From contig CP051234.1 in NCBI GenBank assembly GCA_017792465.1, positions 1,366,606 to 1,430,605 on the forward strand: DNA of 64,000 bases. Direction: 5' to 3'. Positions 35,179 to 44,760 of the stretch are shown piece by piece. The first letter of the stretch is position 1. Every line of letters begins with the position of its first letter. Both the position numbers and the translations under genes were made by a program. The stretch comes from Filomicrobium sp. (GTDB taxonomy: Bacteria; Pseudomonadota; Alphaproteobacteria; Rhizobiales; Hyphomicrobiaceae). The notes below the pieces were generated by a model that ran no database searches, was not told where the DNA came from, and was given only the letters and a program-made list of their open reading frames with translations.

Positions 35179-35481
35179 TTCAGTACCTGAGAATTAAATC
35201 GTTTGCCCTTGGGCCTAGCGCACTTCAGTTTTGCCATGCAGCCCCCGCTCTTCATGTCTTACCTAGCCCAAACCGATGTGGCCAAACAAAGACAGTTGAA
35301 CTCATCGCGAGCTGGTGCTTTTCAACACAACGCCCCGGTTTGACTTGATAAACCTGGAGCTCAGATTGCCGCGGAGACCTCACGGTGTCCGGCTAACATG
35401 CGCGGCCTGGGACTGTCCAATGCCGCGCTCCAATTGAGGCCCGTTCACCGATGACGATCGGTCGAAATGCACCATATTTCC
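35179..35481. other. Gene-free gap upstream of the Tat L,D-transpeptidase
   Basis: This 303-base stretch lies between the thiL stop (both genes on the minus strand) and the transpeptidase start. I see no ORF with a ribosome site, no tRNA and no clear terminator. It should contain the transpeptidase promoter. Confidence 0.3.
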
Positions 35482-36486
35482 TTAGCCTAAATGATCCCAA
35501 CCGAGCTTCGTGAGTGGGATCGGATGGCCTGCCGCATCGAGCACCGTCAATGCGTCACCAGCCTTAAGTTCACCGATTCGGGTCACGGCAACCTGACCAA
35601 CGGCGGCTTTTTCCATAAATGCGTCGGCTTCTTCAGGGGGAACTGCAGCGAGAATTTCATAGTCGTCGCCCCCGGTCAGAACGTCGGGCAGTCCGATCCG
35701 TTCCGCATTCAGCAGGTTCTGTACGGCTGGTGACATCGGGATTTGAGGCGCGTGCAGTTGGGCGGCCAGCCCGCAGGCTCCCGCCATCCGGGATGTATCG
35801 AGCGCCAGGCCGTCTGAAATATCGAGCGCCGAGCGGGCATGTTGGCGGAGAGCGGGGATAAGACCCACACGGGGCGTCGGTCTGCGGCAGCGATTAACCA
35901 ATAGCTCAGTATCTTGCGGAGCGAGAAGATCTTTCCAGCGCTCGGTTCCCTCGTCGCCACGTTCCAGATAAAGGCCCGCGACCGCATCGCCGATCGTTCC
36001 GGAGACGAACAGCAGATCGCCTTCTTGCGCGCCGGAGCGGCGAACCATGCGGCCAGCCTCGACAAGGCCAAGCGCCGTAATGGTGATGCTGAGGCTATCG
36101 GTCGAGCGCACCGTATCGCCGCCGGCCAGCTTGATACCCCACTCGCCTTGGACTTCGGCAAGGCTCGCGACAAACGCATCCAGCCATGCGTCGAAGTCAT
36201 TGGGAAGCGCCAGCGACATGAAATAGGCGTAGGGCTCGGCACCCTTGGCGGAGAGATCGGAGACGTTTACAGCCAGCGCTTTATGGGCGGCCATAGCGGC
36301 TGCGGTCGGCGTGCCGTCGAAAAGGAAATGCAGGCCCGCGGTCAGTGTATCCATCGTGATGACGAATTCCGAGCCCGCCGGTGGGCTGAGGGCTGCTGCG
36401 TCATCTTTCAGTCCATAGGCGCCGTGCAGGCCCTGCGATAGCGGGGCGAGAAGGCGGGCGACCATTTGTTGTTCGGTCTCTGCCAT
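35482..36486 (-). CDS. thiL: Thiamine-monophosphate kinase
   Basis: Makes thiamine diphosphate from thiamine monophosphate with ATP. The 334-aa protein belongs to the PurM/ThiL superfamily: GLKDDAAALSPP, VITMDTLTAGLHF, ALAVNVSDLSAKGAEP, KLAGGDTVRS, LDISDGLALD and LTGGDDYEILAAVP are the metal and ATP motifs. It is the last gene of the nrdR-ribD-ribE-ribB-ribH-nusB-thiL run, 60 bp after nusB, the standard alphaproteobacterial order. Confidence 0.95.
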   Translation of the reverse strand: MAETEQQMVARLLAPLSQGLHGAYGLKDDAAALSPPAGSEFVITMDTLTAGLHFLFDGTPTAAAMAAHKALAVNVSDLSAKGAEPYAYFMSLALPNDFDAWLDAFVASLAEVQGEWGIKLAGGDTVRSTDSLSITITALGLVEAGRMVRRSGAQEGDLLFVSGTIGDAVAGLYLERGDEGTERWKDLLAPQDTELLVNRCRRPTPRVGLIPALRQHARSALDISDGLALDTSRMAGACGLAAQLHAPQIPMSPAVQNLLNAERIGLPDVLTGGDDYEILAAVPPEEADAFMEKAAVGQVAVTRIGELKAGDALTVLDAAGHPIPLTKLGWDHLG

Positions 36487-36546
36487 CGGACCAGGACTTT
36501 TTCGATTACGAGTTCGTTTGCGAAAGACACTGCCTGAGGATGCTTC

Positions 36547-37095
36547 TCAAGCTTCTTCCGATTTCGCGGGCTTCGGCTTGCCGCCGGTAAATTCGCTCGG
36601 GCGCAGGCGATGCGCGAGGCGATCGAGAATGCCGTTGACGACCTTGGGCTCGTCGGCATCAAAGAACGCATGTGCGACGTCGATGTATTCGTTGATGACG
36701 ACGCGGGCCGGAACATCGGGACGTTCCATCAATTCAAACGCGCCCGAACGTAGGATCGCGCGCAAGATGGAATCGATGCGCACCAGACGCCAACCGGTCG
36801 CGAGTTGCTGGTCGATCAACGGATCGACGTCGCGTTGGCGGCGGACAACGCCGCGCAGCAGCTCAGCAAAGAACGCCGGGTCGGCTCCCGCGATTGTTTC
36901 ACCGGCTTCGGTATTCGGGAATCGCAGCGTGGTGAATTCGCGGATGACATCGGTGACATCGGCACCGCCCAGATCCATCTGGTAAAGCGCCTGGACGGCA
37001 CCGACGCGTGCTGCGCTGCGTGCGGCCTGCGCGGCAGGTTTCTGCTTGGTCTTGTTTTTCGGCTTGGGTTTCGGGTCGGGTGCGGGGGAGCTCAT
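36547..37095 (-). CDS. nusB: Transcription antitermination factor NusB
   Basis: RNA-binding protein of the rRNA antitermination complex. The 182-aa product has a basic Lys/Pro/Ala N-terminal extension (about 1-27) and then the helical NusB fold (SAARVGAVQALYQMDL, RIDSILRAILRSGAFEL, VVINEYIDVAHAFF, VNGILDRLAHRLR). GGGAG lies about nine bases before the ATG, which overlaps the ribH stop by four bases, so the two are coupled. Confidence 0.95.
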   Translation of the reverse strand: MSSPAPDPKPKPKNKTKQKPAAQAARSAARVGAVQALYQMDLGGADVTDVIREFTTLRFPNTEAGETIAGADPAFFAELLRGVVRRQRDVDPLIDQQLATGWRLVRIDSILRAILRSGAFELMERPDVPARVVINEYIDVAHAFFDADEPKVVNGILDRLAHRLRPSEFTGGKPKPAKSEEA

Positions 37096-37613
37096 TCGGA
37101 TTCGGCTCCCAAAAATTTGCGGCGCAATTCGATTAGTCCGAGACAGGCGCGCACCGCGTCGGCGCCTTTGCCTTCGCGACCGCCGCTGGCGCGACGCATC
37201 GCCTGTTCCTTGGTGTCGACGGTGAGGATCGCGTTGCCAAGCGGAATGCCTTCATCCATCGCGACCTGCATCAGCCAGTGGTTGGCGTTGTTGACGACGA
37301 CATCATAGTGAGCGGTCTCGCCGCGGATCACGCAGCCCAGGACGATGACGCCGTCATAGCGGCCCGATGATTGGTCGCGCGGGGCAAGCCCGGCATCGAC
37401 CGCAGCGACAAGCGCCTGCGGGATTTCGAGTGCGCCTTCGACGGCAACCGTCTCGAACGTTGCGCCACGTGTCTCAAGTTCCTCCGTCGCGCCAGCCATC
37501 AGTTCGGCGGCGACGTCCGCGTAATAGGGCGCGGTCACAATCAGAATGTGAGCGTCAACCGGCGTGGCGCCTGCGGCCTCGGATGGGCCCGACTGCGAAA
37601 CTTGGAGGATCAT
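37092..37613 (-). CDS. ribH: 6,7-dimethyl-8-ribityllumazine synthase
   Basis: Penultimate enzyme of riboflavin synthesis, assembling as pentamers or capsids. The start chosen is MILQVSQSG (37613), ten bases past the ribB stop. A longer frame would overlap ribB. The 173-aa product contains IVTAPYYADVAAEL, VEGALEIPQALVAA, VIVLGCVIRGETAHYDVV and GNAILTVDTKEQA, which are lumazine synthase signatures. Overlaps nusB by four bases. Confidence 0.95.
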   Translation of the reverse strand: MILQVSQSGPSEAAGATPVDAHILIVTAPYYADVAAELMAGATEELETRGATFETVAVEGALEIPQALVAAVDAGLAPRDQSSGRYDGVIVLGCVIRGETAHYDVVVNNANHWLMQVAMDEGIPLGNAILTVDTKEQAMRRASGGREGKGADAVRACLGLIELRRKFLGAESE

Positions 37614-37623
37614 GTACTTTGTC

Positions 37624-38775
37624 TCAAACGATCTTACGAGTTTGCAAAATGCGCAGGCCGAATGCTTCAAGGCCGACGTAGTTCTGCTGCGGAGAATTCG
37701 TCAACAATACCATGTCGCGAACGCCCAGGTCGGCAAGGATCTGCGAACCAACGCCGATTTCGACCTGCCTGTTTCTGTTCTGCTCTTCTTTCGACGCCTG
37801 AGAATTGCTGGAGTTGGCAGCGATCCAGCTTGAGATGGCGCGCGGAACAACATCGCGAATAAAGACGACGATGCCGCGGCCTTCGGCCTCGATCATGCGC
37901 ATCGACTTTTCAACGAGATTGGTGTTCGAGCCCGTTCCAATACCAATTCCGCACTGGTCGGCCAAGGGGTTTGCGGCATGAACGCGAACCAAAATTGGGC
38001 CAGGTGCCGACAAATCACCTTTTACGAGCGCGATATGTTCGGCCGGCTCGACGCTCGTTTCGTAGACGTGCAGGCGGAATTGCCCGGCAAATCCGGTTTC
38101 GACCACCTTTTCGGCGACCTGCGTGACGATGCGGTCGTGGCGCAGACGATAGGCGATCATGTCTTCGATGGTGCCGATCTTCAGCCCATGGTGCTTGGCG
38201 AAGACGCGCAAGTCCGGCAACCGCGCCATGGTGCCGTCGTCGTTCATGATTTCGCAGATGACGGCTGACGGATTGAGGCCCGCCATGCGCGCCAGATCAA
38301 CGGAAGCCTCGGTATGGCCGGCGCGGATGAGCACGCCGCCGTCGCGCGCAATCAATGGAAATACGTGTCCGGGAGAAACGATGGCATCGTGGCTCTTCGT
38401 CGGATCGATGGCGGTCGAGATCGTCAACGAGCGGTCGTGCGCGGAGATGCCGGTCGATATACCATCACGCGCTTCGATCGACTGCGTGAAGGCCGTACGG
38501 TTGCGCGAGCGGTTACTGCGGACCATCTCGCTCAAGTGCAAATCGCTGGCGCGATCCCTGGTGATCGCCAGACAAATCAGCCCACGGCCGAAGCGGGCCA
38601 TGAAATTGATCGCGTCCGGCGTCGCCATTTGCGCGGGGATGATCAGGTCGCCCTCGTTTTCGCGATCTTCCGCGTCGACGAGAATAACCATGCGCCCGTT
38701 GCGCACTTCCTCAACCAGTTCGGCGGTTGTCGCAAGCGGCTCGGCGTCCAGTTGATTGTGCGCAGGTTCTGTCAC
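37624..38775 (-). CDS. ribB: 3,4-dihydroxy-2-butanone 4-phosphate synthase with degenerate GTP cyclohydrolase II-like half
   Basis: The N-terminal half (about residues 12-215) is an intact DHBP synthase: VDAEDRENEGDL acidic loop, GRGLICLAI, SIEARDGISTGISAHDRS, and GHVFPLIARDGGVL...RAGHTEA. The C-terminal half (about 220-383) has the fold of GTP cyclohydrolase II, but the zinc-binding Cys cluster expected near the PL.S.RCDCG motif is replaced by ANPLADQCGIGIG. It is therefore predicted not to hydrolyse GTP, like the RibBX-type proteins known elsewhere in proteobacteria. GTG start with GGAG eight bases upstream, overlapping the ribE stop as GTGA. Confidence 0.93.
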   Translation of the reverse strand: MTEPAHNQLDAEPLATTAELVEEVRNGRMVILVDAEDRENEGDLIIPAQMATPDAINFMARFGRGLICLAITRDRASDLHLSEMVRSNRSRNRTAFTQSIEARDGISTGISAHDRSLTISTAIDPTKSHDAIVSPGHVFPLIARDGGVLIRAGHTEASVDLARMAGLNPSAVICEIMNDDGTMARLPDLRVFAKHHGLKIGTIEDMIAYRLRHDRIVTQVAEKVVETGFAGQFRLHVYETSVEPAEHIALVKGDLSAPGPILVRVHAANPLADQCGIGIGTGSNTNLVEKSMRMIEAEGRGIVVFIRDVVPRAISSWIAANSSNSQASKEEQNRNRQVEIGVGSQILADLGVRDMVLLTNSPQQNYVGLEAFGLRILQTRKIV

Positions 38776-39365
38776 TGTCGAAACTCCATCAGGCGAGCTA
38801 CATAGCGGGCAAACAGGTCGACTTCCAGGTTCACATTGTCGCCGACCTTCTTCGTCCCCCAGGTCGTCACCTGCAGCGAGTGCGGAATGAGGTTCACGCC
38901 GAAGCGGTTTGCACTGACTTCATTGACGGTTAACGAGGTGCCATCAAGGGCGACCGAGCCTTTGGGTGCAATATAAAGTGCCAGGTGCTCGGGAGCTTCA
39001 AAGGAGAACCTCTGACTTTCTCCATCAGGTTTGATGTCGACGATCTTTGCCATGCCGTCGACATGCCCGGAGACGACGTGGCCACCCATTTCGGCACCGA
39101 GCGTCAAAGAGCGCTCGAGGTTGATTTGGCGGCCGGGCTCCCAATCGGCGAGGGTCGTCTTGGAGCAGGTCTCGTTCGACACATCGACGGAGAAAACTGC
39201 ACCAGACGCTGAGGCTTCGAGGTGCGTGACCGTCAGGCAGACGCCGTCGCAGCAGATCGATGCGCCGATCTCGATCGTCTCGGGCTTATGGGCTGTTTCG
39301 ATTTCGAAACGGCCTCCTGTGCGGGCTTTGACGGTGCCAACATCGGTGATGATGCCCGTGAACAT
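38772..39365 (-). CDS. ribE: Riboflavin synthase, alpha chain type
   Basis: Dismutates two lumazine molecules to riboflavin. The 197-aa product starts with the diagnostic MFTGIITDVG and has two lumazine-binding repeats: repeat one with CCDGVCLTVTHLE and repeat two with GSVALDGTSLTVNEV. The first barrel also carries GGHVVSGHVDGMA. GAGGT precedes the ATG. The stop overlaps the ribB start. No FMN riboswitch is visible in the 27-bp spacer upstream. Confidence 0.96.
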   Translation of the reverse strand: MFTGIITDVGTVKARTGGRFEIETAHKPETIEIGASICCDGVCLTVTHLEASASGAVFSVDVSNETCSKTTLADWEPGRQINLERSLTLGAEMGGHVVSGHVDGMAKIVDIKPDGESQRFSFEAPEHLALYIAPKGSVALDGTSLTVNEVSANRFGVNLIPHSLQVTTWGTKKVGDNVNLEVDLFARYVARLMEFRQ

Positions 39366-39392
39366 GGTCTACCTCATTCGAATGTCGCGGCA

Positions 39393-40559
39393 TCACGCCG
39401 GTTTGTCGTGACGCAAAGTTATCATTTCATCAGGACCAGATACGCGCCGATCCCACATTTGCAAAGTCAGCCCGGGCAGAAGTGAACGAAGGGCTTCAGG
39501 AATTTCCTGATTGATGTCGTCGACCGTGCCTGCGGTTTCCTGCAGCATTGCCGCACGACCGGCGCGGAAGACGACGACTTCATCGACCAGACCGGACTTT
39601 GCAAACGAGCGCCAGAGCGTCGGTCCACCTTCAACCAAGAGGCGCGTGATACCTTCGGCGACGAGGGCTTCGCAAAGCGAGGGCAGCCAGGGCTCTCCGC
39701 CGACACCGCCAATCACCATCAGGCGGCAACCGGCTTTTGTCAGGGCATCGGCGCGCGCCTGATCCTGAATAATGGTGCTGGCGGTCGTCATGATCCAGAC
39801 GGGTGTTTCTGTAGCCGTGCGCACCAGTTTGCGGGCGGGATCGGGAAGGCTGCTCCCTGCCAGGACGACGCGCACCGGAGAGCGGCCTTCGAGCCCCGGC
39901 AACCGGCAACGCAGATCAGGATCATCGTCGCGAAGGGTCCCGGCGCCGATGAGGATCGCATCGGCGCGGGCGCGCAGCATGTGGCCGTGCGCACGAGAGG
40001 TCTCGCTGGTGGCGAAGTTCGGCTTGCCGTCGACGGCCAGCGGTACGGTGTCTTCGTTGCTCAGCGCCAATTTCAATTGGATGAACGGGCGGCGCTCGGT
40101 GACGCGCACGATGTGGCCGCGGGTCAGCCATCGTGCTTCGTCATGCAAGACGCTTTTGCGGACGATGACTCCGGCTTCGCGCAGCATTCGTACACCGCGA
40201 CCCGAGACGCGTGGGTCGGGATCTTCCTGAGCAATGACGACGCGGGACAGCCCGGCTTTCAGAACGGCTTCCACACACGGGCGCGTGCGACCGACATGCG
40301 AGCAGGGTTCCAGCGTGACGTAGATCGTCTTGCCGCGCGCGGCCTCGCCTGCGGCTTCAATGGCGAGAGGCTCGGCATGTGGGCGGCCGCCAGGGGCGGT
40401 CGTTCCGGTGGAAATCACTTCGCCGGTTGCCTCGTTGGCGATGACGGCGCCGACGGAAGGATTTGGCGCAGTCGTTCCGAGGCCGAGACGGGCCGCCCGC
40501 AAGGCCAGCGCCATCATCTGCAAATCGAAGTCGTCGCGCTCAGATCCTTGCAAGGTCAA
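39393..40559 (-). CDS. ribD: Bifunctional pyrimidine deaminase/reductase RibD
   Basis: Performs the deamination and NADPH reduction steps of riboflavin synthesis. The N-terminal deaminase domain (about 10-150) has [18 protein letters not shown] and [15 protein letters not shown] (zinc ligands). The C-terminal reductase domain (about 160-380) has [26 protein letters not shown] and [13 protein letters not shown]. 388 aa. The start is TTG at 40559, overlapping the nrdR stop as TTGA, so it is coupled to nrdR. Confidence 0.95.
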   Translation of the reverse strand: MTLQGSERDDFDLQMMALALRAARLGLGTTAPNPSVGAVIANEATGEVISTGTTAPGGRPHAEPLAIEAAGEAARGKTIYVTLEPCSHVGRTRPCVEAVLKAGLSRVVIAQEDPDPRVSGRGVRMLREAGVIVRKSVLHDEARWLTRGHIVRVTERRPFIQLKLALSNEDTVPLAVDGKPNFATSETSRAHGHMLRARADAILIGAGTLRDDDPDLRCRLPGLEGRSPVRVVLAGSSLPDPARKLVRTATETPVWIMTTASTIIQDQARADALTKAGCRLMVIGGVGGEPWLPSLCEALVAEGITRLLVEGGPTLWRSFAKSGLVDEVVVFRAGRAAMLQETAGTVDDINQEIPEALRSLLPGLTLQMWDRRVSGPDEMITLRHDKPA

Positions 40560-41122
40560 TGCGTCTCGTCGGAGGTCTTGGCGTTGGCGCGTTTGGCGCG
40601 TGTGGATTTCTTGGCGCTCCCGGTGGCGGCCGTCTCTTCGCCGTTCAGGATCGTTTCGCCGTGCGGGATGGCGTCGCGGGCGATTTCGCCGAGTACGCTT
40701 TCGAAGTCTGCGGCTTCGCGGAAATCGCGGTAAACGGAGGCAAAACGCACATAGGCGACGGGATCGAGCCCACGCAGCGCATCTATCACCAGTTCGCCGA
40801 TGGTCGACGACGCGACTTCGCTTTCACCTGAGGCTTCGAGCTGACGGACGATGCCGGACACCATGCGCTCGATGCGTTCGGATTCGATGGGGCGCTTGCG
40901 CAAGGCCACCATCACCGAGTTGACGAGCTTGTCGCGGTCAAAGGGGGCTTTGCGGCCAGAGCGCTTGTGGACGATCAGCTCGCGCAGTTGAACGCGCTCG
41001 AACGTGGTGAAGCGGCCGGCGCAATCGGGACAGACGCGGCGGCGGCGGATCGCTTGGTTTTCTTCGGTCGGACGGCTGTCCTTGACCTGAGTATCCTCGC
41101 AGCCGCAATAAGGGCACCGCAT
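40556..41122 (-). CDS. nrdR: Transcriptional repressor NrdR
   Basis: ATP/dATP-sensing repressor of ribonucleotide reductase genes. The start at [17 protein letters not shown] (41122) has GGGAG seven bases upstream. The 188-aa product shows the zinc ribbon (CPYC...CPDC) and ATP-cone ([32 protein letters not shown]). The C-terminal 35 residues are a Lys/Ala/Thr-rich tail not needed in most NrdRs. First gene of the rib-nusB-thiL run. Its ATG is only 25 bases past a terminator hairpin. Confidence 0.95.
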   Translation of the reverse strand: MRCPYCGCEDTQVKDSRPTEENQAIRRRRVCPDCAGRFTTFERVQLRELIVHKRSGRKAPFDRDKLVNSVMVALRKRPIESERIERMVSGIVRQLEASGESEVASSTIGELVIDALRGLDPVAYVRFASVYRDFREAADFESVLGEIARDAIPHGETILNGEETAATGSAKKSTRAKRANAKTSDETH

Positions 41123-41146
41123 TCGTGGTCTCCCGCAAACCTCTAG

Positions 41147-41186
41147 AAAGACAAAAAAGCCCGCTGGGCCTATGTGCTCAGCGGGC
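41147..41186 (-). terminator. Rho-independent terminator between glyA and nrdR
   Basis: GCCCGCTG (41159-41166) pairs with CAGCGGGC (41179-41186). On the minus strand it is followed by TTTTTTGTCTTT. It ends 25 bases before the nrdR start codon, so any nrdR promoter further upstream would have to be transcribed through it. Confidence 0.85.
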
Positions 41187-41227
41187 CATGATATTAGCGT
41201 CTGATGCTGCAACCGCCAGGGGCGGGA

Positions 41228-41264
41228 GCGGAAACGGCGGAATTATTTTTTCATCCGTTCCCGC
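41228..41264 (-). repeat. Second hairpin in the glyA-nrdR spacer
   Basis: GCGGAAACGG (41228-41237) and CCGTTCCCGC (41255-41264) are reverse complements with one mismatch. On the minus strand this stem lies 20 bases after the glyA stop and before the U6 terminator. Confidence 0.45.
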
Positions 41265-41283
41265 ACTGCACACAAGCGCCTGA

Positions 41284-42585
41284 TCAGGAGTAGATCGGGA
41301 AGCGCTTGCACAGAGCAATTGCGTCCTGCTTGACCTTCTCTTCGACGGCAGCGTTGCCTTCTTCGCCGTTGGCAGCCAGACCATCGAGAACTTCCGAGAT
41401 CATGCGGCCGATTTCCTGGAACTCGGCAACGCCGAAGCCGCGCGTGGTGCCGGCAGGAGCACCCAGACGGATACCAGAGGTGACCATCGGTTTTTCCGGG
41501 TCGAACGGGATACCGTTCTTGTTGCAGGTGATGTGTGCGCGGCCCAGTGACTTCTCGACGATGTTGCCGGTCAGCTTCTTGGGACGCAGGTCGACGAGGA
41601 TGAGGTGGGAATCGGTGCCGCCTGAGACGAGGTCGAAGCCGTTCGAAACCAGCACTTCACCCATCGCCTTGGCGTTATCCATGACGTTCTGGCAGTAGAT
41701 CTTGAAGTCAGGACGCAGAGCTTCGCCGAACGCAACAGCCTTGCCGGCGATCACGTGCATCAGCGGGCCGCCCTGGATGCCAGGGAAGATCGCCGAGTTG
41801 ATCTTCTTGGAAAGCTCAGGATCGTTGGTCAGGATCATGCCGCCGCGCGGACCACGCAGGGTTTTGTGGGTCGTCGTCGTGACGACGTGAGCGTGCGGGA
41901 ACGGGCTTGGGTAAAGACCGGCGGCGACGAGGCCTGCGAAGTGGGCCATGTCGACGAGGAAGTAGGCTCCGACTTCATCTGCGATCTGGCGGAATGCGGC
42001 GAAGTCGATCTTACGCGGATAAGCAGAGCCGCCGGCGATGATCAGCTTGACGTTGTTTTCCTTGGCGACGCGGCGGACTTCGTCCATGTCAATGAGGTGG
42101 GTTTCGCGGTCGACGCCGTAATGGACGGCCTGGAACCACTTGCCGGACTGGTTGACCGGGGCGCCGTGGGTGAGGTGGCCACCAGCTGCCAGCGACAGGC
42201 CGAGGATGGCGTCACCTGGCTTCAAAAGCGCGTTGAAAACGCCCTGGTTGGCCTGGCTGCCGGAGTTCGGCTGGACGTTGGCGTATTCGCAGCCAAAAAG
42301 CTTCTTGGCGCGATCGCGTGCGAGATCTTCAGCGATGTCGACGAACTGGCAACCGCCATAGTAGCGGCGGCCCGGATAGCCTTCGGCGTACTTGTTGGTG
42401 AGAACGGAGCCGGCAGCCTCAAGGACGGCGCGCGAAACGATGTTCTCGGACGCGATCAGCTCGATTTCGTGCTGCTGGCGATCGAACTCCTTGTTGATAG
42501 CATCAGCGACTTCCGGATCGCTCTCAGCCAGCGTTGCGTGGAAAAACGTGCTCGTGGCCGAGCTAAGGTCGGAAGCTGTCGACAT
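41284..42585 (-). CDS. glyA: Serine hydroxymethyltransferase
   Basis: PLP enzyme interconverting serine and glycine with tetrahydrofolate; also central to the serine cycle in methylotrophs. The 433-aa length is normal. [41 protein letters not shown] and the PLP lysine in [14 protein letters not shown] are all clear. GAGGA lies eight bases before the ATG. Organised upstream of nrdR-ribD as in most alphaproteobacteria, with its own terminator. Confidence 0.97.
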   Translation of the reverse strand: MSTASDLSSATSTFFHATLAESDPEVADAINKEFDRQQHEIELIASENIVSRAVLEAAGSVLTNKYAEGYPGRRYYGGCQFVDIAEDLARDRAKKLFGCEYANVQPNSGSQANQGVFNALLKPGDAILGLSLAAGGHLTHGAPVNQSGKWFQAVHYGVDRETHLIDMDEVRRVAKENNVKLIIAGGSAYPRKIDFAAFRQIADEVGAYFLVDMAHFAGLVAAGLYPSPFPHAHVVTTTTHKTLRGPRGGMILTNDPELSKKINSAIFPGIQGGPLMHVIAGKAVAFGEALRPDFKIYCQNVMDNAKAMGEVLVSNGFDLVSGGTDSHLILVDLRPKKLTGNIVEKSLGRAHITCNKNGIPFDPEKPMVTSGIRLGAPAGTTRGFGVAEFQEIGRMISEVLDGLAANGEEGNAAVEEKVKQDAIALCKRFPIYS

Positions 42586-42800
42586 TGGGAGTTCCTCTTA
42601 AATTTTGCGTTCGCGGTGTTCGTTTCTCGGGGCTTTGCAGACAGGCGATGCCGCTTGTCCATGTGGCCCTAAAATCTGGTTAGCCGGCCGGCTGAGTGAA
42701 TTGTGCTTGTATCACCGTCTAATCCTTTAGGACAAGGCAACACGAAGAACCTAAGCATGTCATCGGCAGGCTTCCAGTGAAATCGGGTCGCGGCTGCCAA

Positions 42801-42822
42801 TGGGTAGGTTATATACTACCCA
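42801..42822. promoter_or_regulatory. Perfect 7-bp dyad upstream of glyA
   Basis: TGGGTAG (42801-42807) and CTACCCA (42816-42822) flank GTTATATA, about 215 bases upstream of the glyA start. Operator-like symmetry with an AT-rich centre. No regulator can be named. The rest of 42586-42800 shows no gene. Confidence 0.4.
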
Positions 42823-42852
42823 CCGAGGCAATGCCCGGCTGTCCGGACTTCC

Positions 42853-42887
42853 AGTAAACAAACAACCGCGCACCTTTTGGCGCGCGG
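42853..42887 (-). terminator. Rho-independent terminator after hemA
   Basis: CCGCGCACC (42866-42874) pairs with GGCGCGCGG (42879-42887) through one wobble pair and a TTTT/AAAA loop. On the minus strand it is followed by TTGTTTGTTTA. It lies 32 bases after the hemA stop. Confidence 0.8.
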
Positions 42888-42919
42888 CTGCTTGGAAGTC
42901 TGGGTCTCGGCGGGGTCGA

Positions 42920-44155
42920 TTATTCCGCGGCGAGTTTGACGTACTGGCCCTTGGCGACGGGGCAGCGCTCCCACAGCTCGGTCAGCGATGCGACCAAGTG
43001 GTCCATCAGCTCGTCGGTGTGAACCGGGCCCGGCGTCAGGCGGATCCGCTCGGTGCCGCGCGGCACGGTCGGGTAGTTAATGGGCTGGACGTAGATGCCG
43101 TAGTGATCGAGCAGCGCGTCGGTGACGGCTTTGCAGTGCACAGGATCGCCGACCATCACCGGAACGATGTGGCTGGGGTTTTCCATGACCGGAAGGCCGG
43201 CATCGGTGAGGCGAGCCTTCAAGGTTGCGGCGCGCTCCTGATGCAGCTGGCGTTCCACCGTCGACGATTTGAGGTGGCGGATGGAGGCCAATGCGCCAGC
43301 TGCGATGGCCGGTGCCAGCGACGTCGTAAAGATGAAGCCTGCGGCGTAGCTGCGGATCGCGTCGCAGATCGCGCGCTTGGCGGCGATGTAGCCGCCCATC
43401 ACGCCGAAACCTTTGGCCAGCGTGCCGTTGATGATATCGACGCGATGCATGACATTGTCACGCTCGGCGATGCCGCCACCGCGCGGGCCATAAAGGCCGA
43501 CGGCGTGGACTTCATCGAGATAGGTCATGGCGCCGTACTTTTCGGCGAGATCGCAGATCGCCGAGATCGGAGCGATGTGGCCGTCCATCGAGTAGACGCT
43601 TTCGAAGGCGATCAGCTTCGGCGTTTCCTTGGGATACTGCTGGAGCAGCGTTTCCAGGTCGCTGAGATCATTGTGGCGCCAGATGTGCTTCATGCCGCCG
43701 CCGTGGCGGATGCCGGCGATCATCGAGGCGTGGTTCTTCTCGTCCGAGAAGATCACCGTGCCGGGGATCAGCTTCTGGATGGTGTCGAGGGTGGCGTCGT
43801 TGGCCACGAACGCGGAGGTGAAAAGCAGCGCGGCCTCTTTGCCATGCAGATCGGCAATCTCGCGCTCAAGCTGAACGTGATAATGGGTGGTGCCGGAGAT
43901 GTTACGGGTTCCGCCTGAGCCGGCGCCGACGGTATCGATGGCCTCGTGCATGGCTTCCAGCACCTTTGGATGCTGGCTCATGCCGAGATAGTCGTTGGAA
44001 CACCAGACCTTGATTTCACGGGGGCCACCAACGGCTCCAAAGTGTGCAGCATGCGGATATTCCCCGCAGTGGCGCTTCAGGTCGGCAAAAACTCGATAGC
44101 GACCTTCACGGTGTAAGGCTTGGATCGCTTCATCGAATTTCTTGGTGTAATCCAT
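42920..44155 (-). CDS. hemA: 5-aminolevulinate synthase
   Basis: PLP enzyme condensing glycine and succinyl-CoA, the alphaproteobacterial C4 route into haem and other tetrapyrroles. 411 aa. Signatures are [54 protein letters not shown], and the PLP lysine in [15 protein letters not shown]. It uses glycine from the neighbouring glyA product. hemB lies 6 kb away. The 605-base upstream region is long enough for complex control. Confidence 0.97.
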   Translation of the reverse strand: MDYTKKFDEAIQALHREGRYRVFADLKRHCGEYPHAAHFGAVGGPREIKVWCSNDYLGMSQHPKVLEAMHEAIDTVGAGSGGTRNISGTTHYHVQLEREIADLHGKEAALLFTSAFVANDATLDTIQKLIPGTVIFSDEKNHASMIAGIRHGGGMKHIWRHNDLSDLETLLQQYPKETPKLIAFESVYSMDGHIAPISAICDLAEKYGAMTYLDEVHAVGLYGPRGGGIAERDNVMHRVDIINGTLAKGFGVMGGYIAAKRAICDAIRSYAAGFIFTTSLAPAIAAGALASIRHLKSSTVERQLHQERAATLKARLTDAGLPVMENPSHIVPVMVGDPVHCKAVTDALLDHYGIYVQPINYPTVPRGTERIRLTPGPVHTDELMDHLVASLTELWERCPVAKGQYVKLAAE

Positions 44156-44420
44156 CTCGCGTTACCGTCCCTTGTCCGTTTTCAGCAAATGCAGGCCTTA
44201 TCCGGGGCGCTTGAAACAGGTGTTCACTGGCTATCCGACTGGGTCTGCGTTCACATTCGATTTATTTTAACTCTAGTCAAGGCGTTCCTAGTGCACAATG
44301 CGACCGAAGTGCTGGCCGAGTCTTAACCAAAGCCCAAAAATCGGGAATTTTTGCATTCTTTGCGTGAGAATCCTCGACCCGACCTCATTTTCTATCTGAC
44401 ACGTTTGGCCGAACATGGAC

Positions 44421-44434
44421 TTGCGATTCATCAA
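44421..44434. promoter_or_regulatory. Weak FNR-like site upstream of hemA
   Basis: TTGCG-ATTC-ATCAA resembles the FNR/FixK consensus TTGAT-N4-ATCAA with two mismatches in one half. It lies about 266 bases upstream of hemA, far for a direct site. The gene-free stretch 44156-44760 contains nothing else I can name. Low confidence. Confidence 0.2.
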
Positions 44435-44760
44435 GACCTGCCAAATTCGGCATAAGATTTATGCGTCCTATAGAGAGGATGCCGGGCGCCGCTGAGTTCG
44501 TAGAAGCAGACCATGCCTCTCGACACAAACAGTACTCCGGCAGCAGGAACCTGAGGGGCCAAAGCTGGCAACTCTCAATCGTTCCATGAGCCGCATCGCG
44601 ACCGATGATAGGCGCGAACGGACGGCCCTCCAACAGTTGTTGGGTTACATTCTATGGCATCTTATGAATTGTTATGACTGGACATTCCTGTCATCGGCCG
44701 CGTCAGTGCCGAAGGCGCACTGACACGTTGCGTAAGGACAGGTCGCTTTAACCGGTTCGC

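Noticed and set aside
39366-39392. FMN riboswitch within the rib operon
   Set aside because: The spacer between ribD and ribE is only 27 bases and other junctions overlap. No room for the conserved fold, and none is seen before nrdR.
44385-44633. 82-codon minus-strand frame upstream of hemA
   Set aside because: No ribosome site, Cys/Trp/Pro-rich random composition, and it covers the probable hemA control region.
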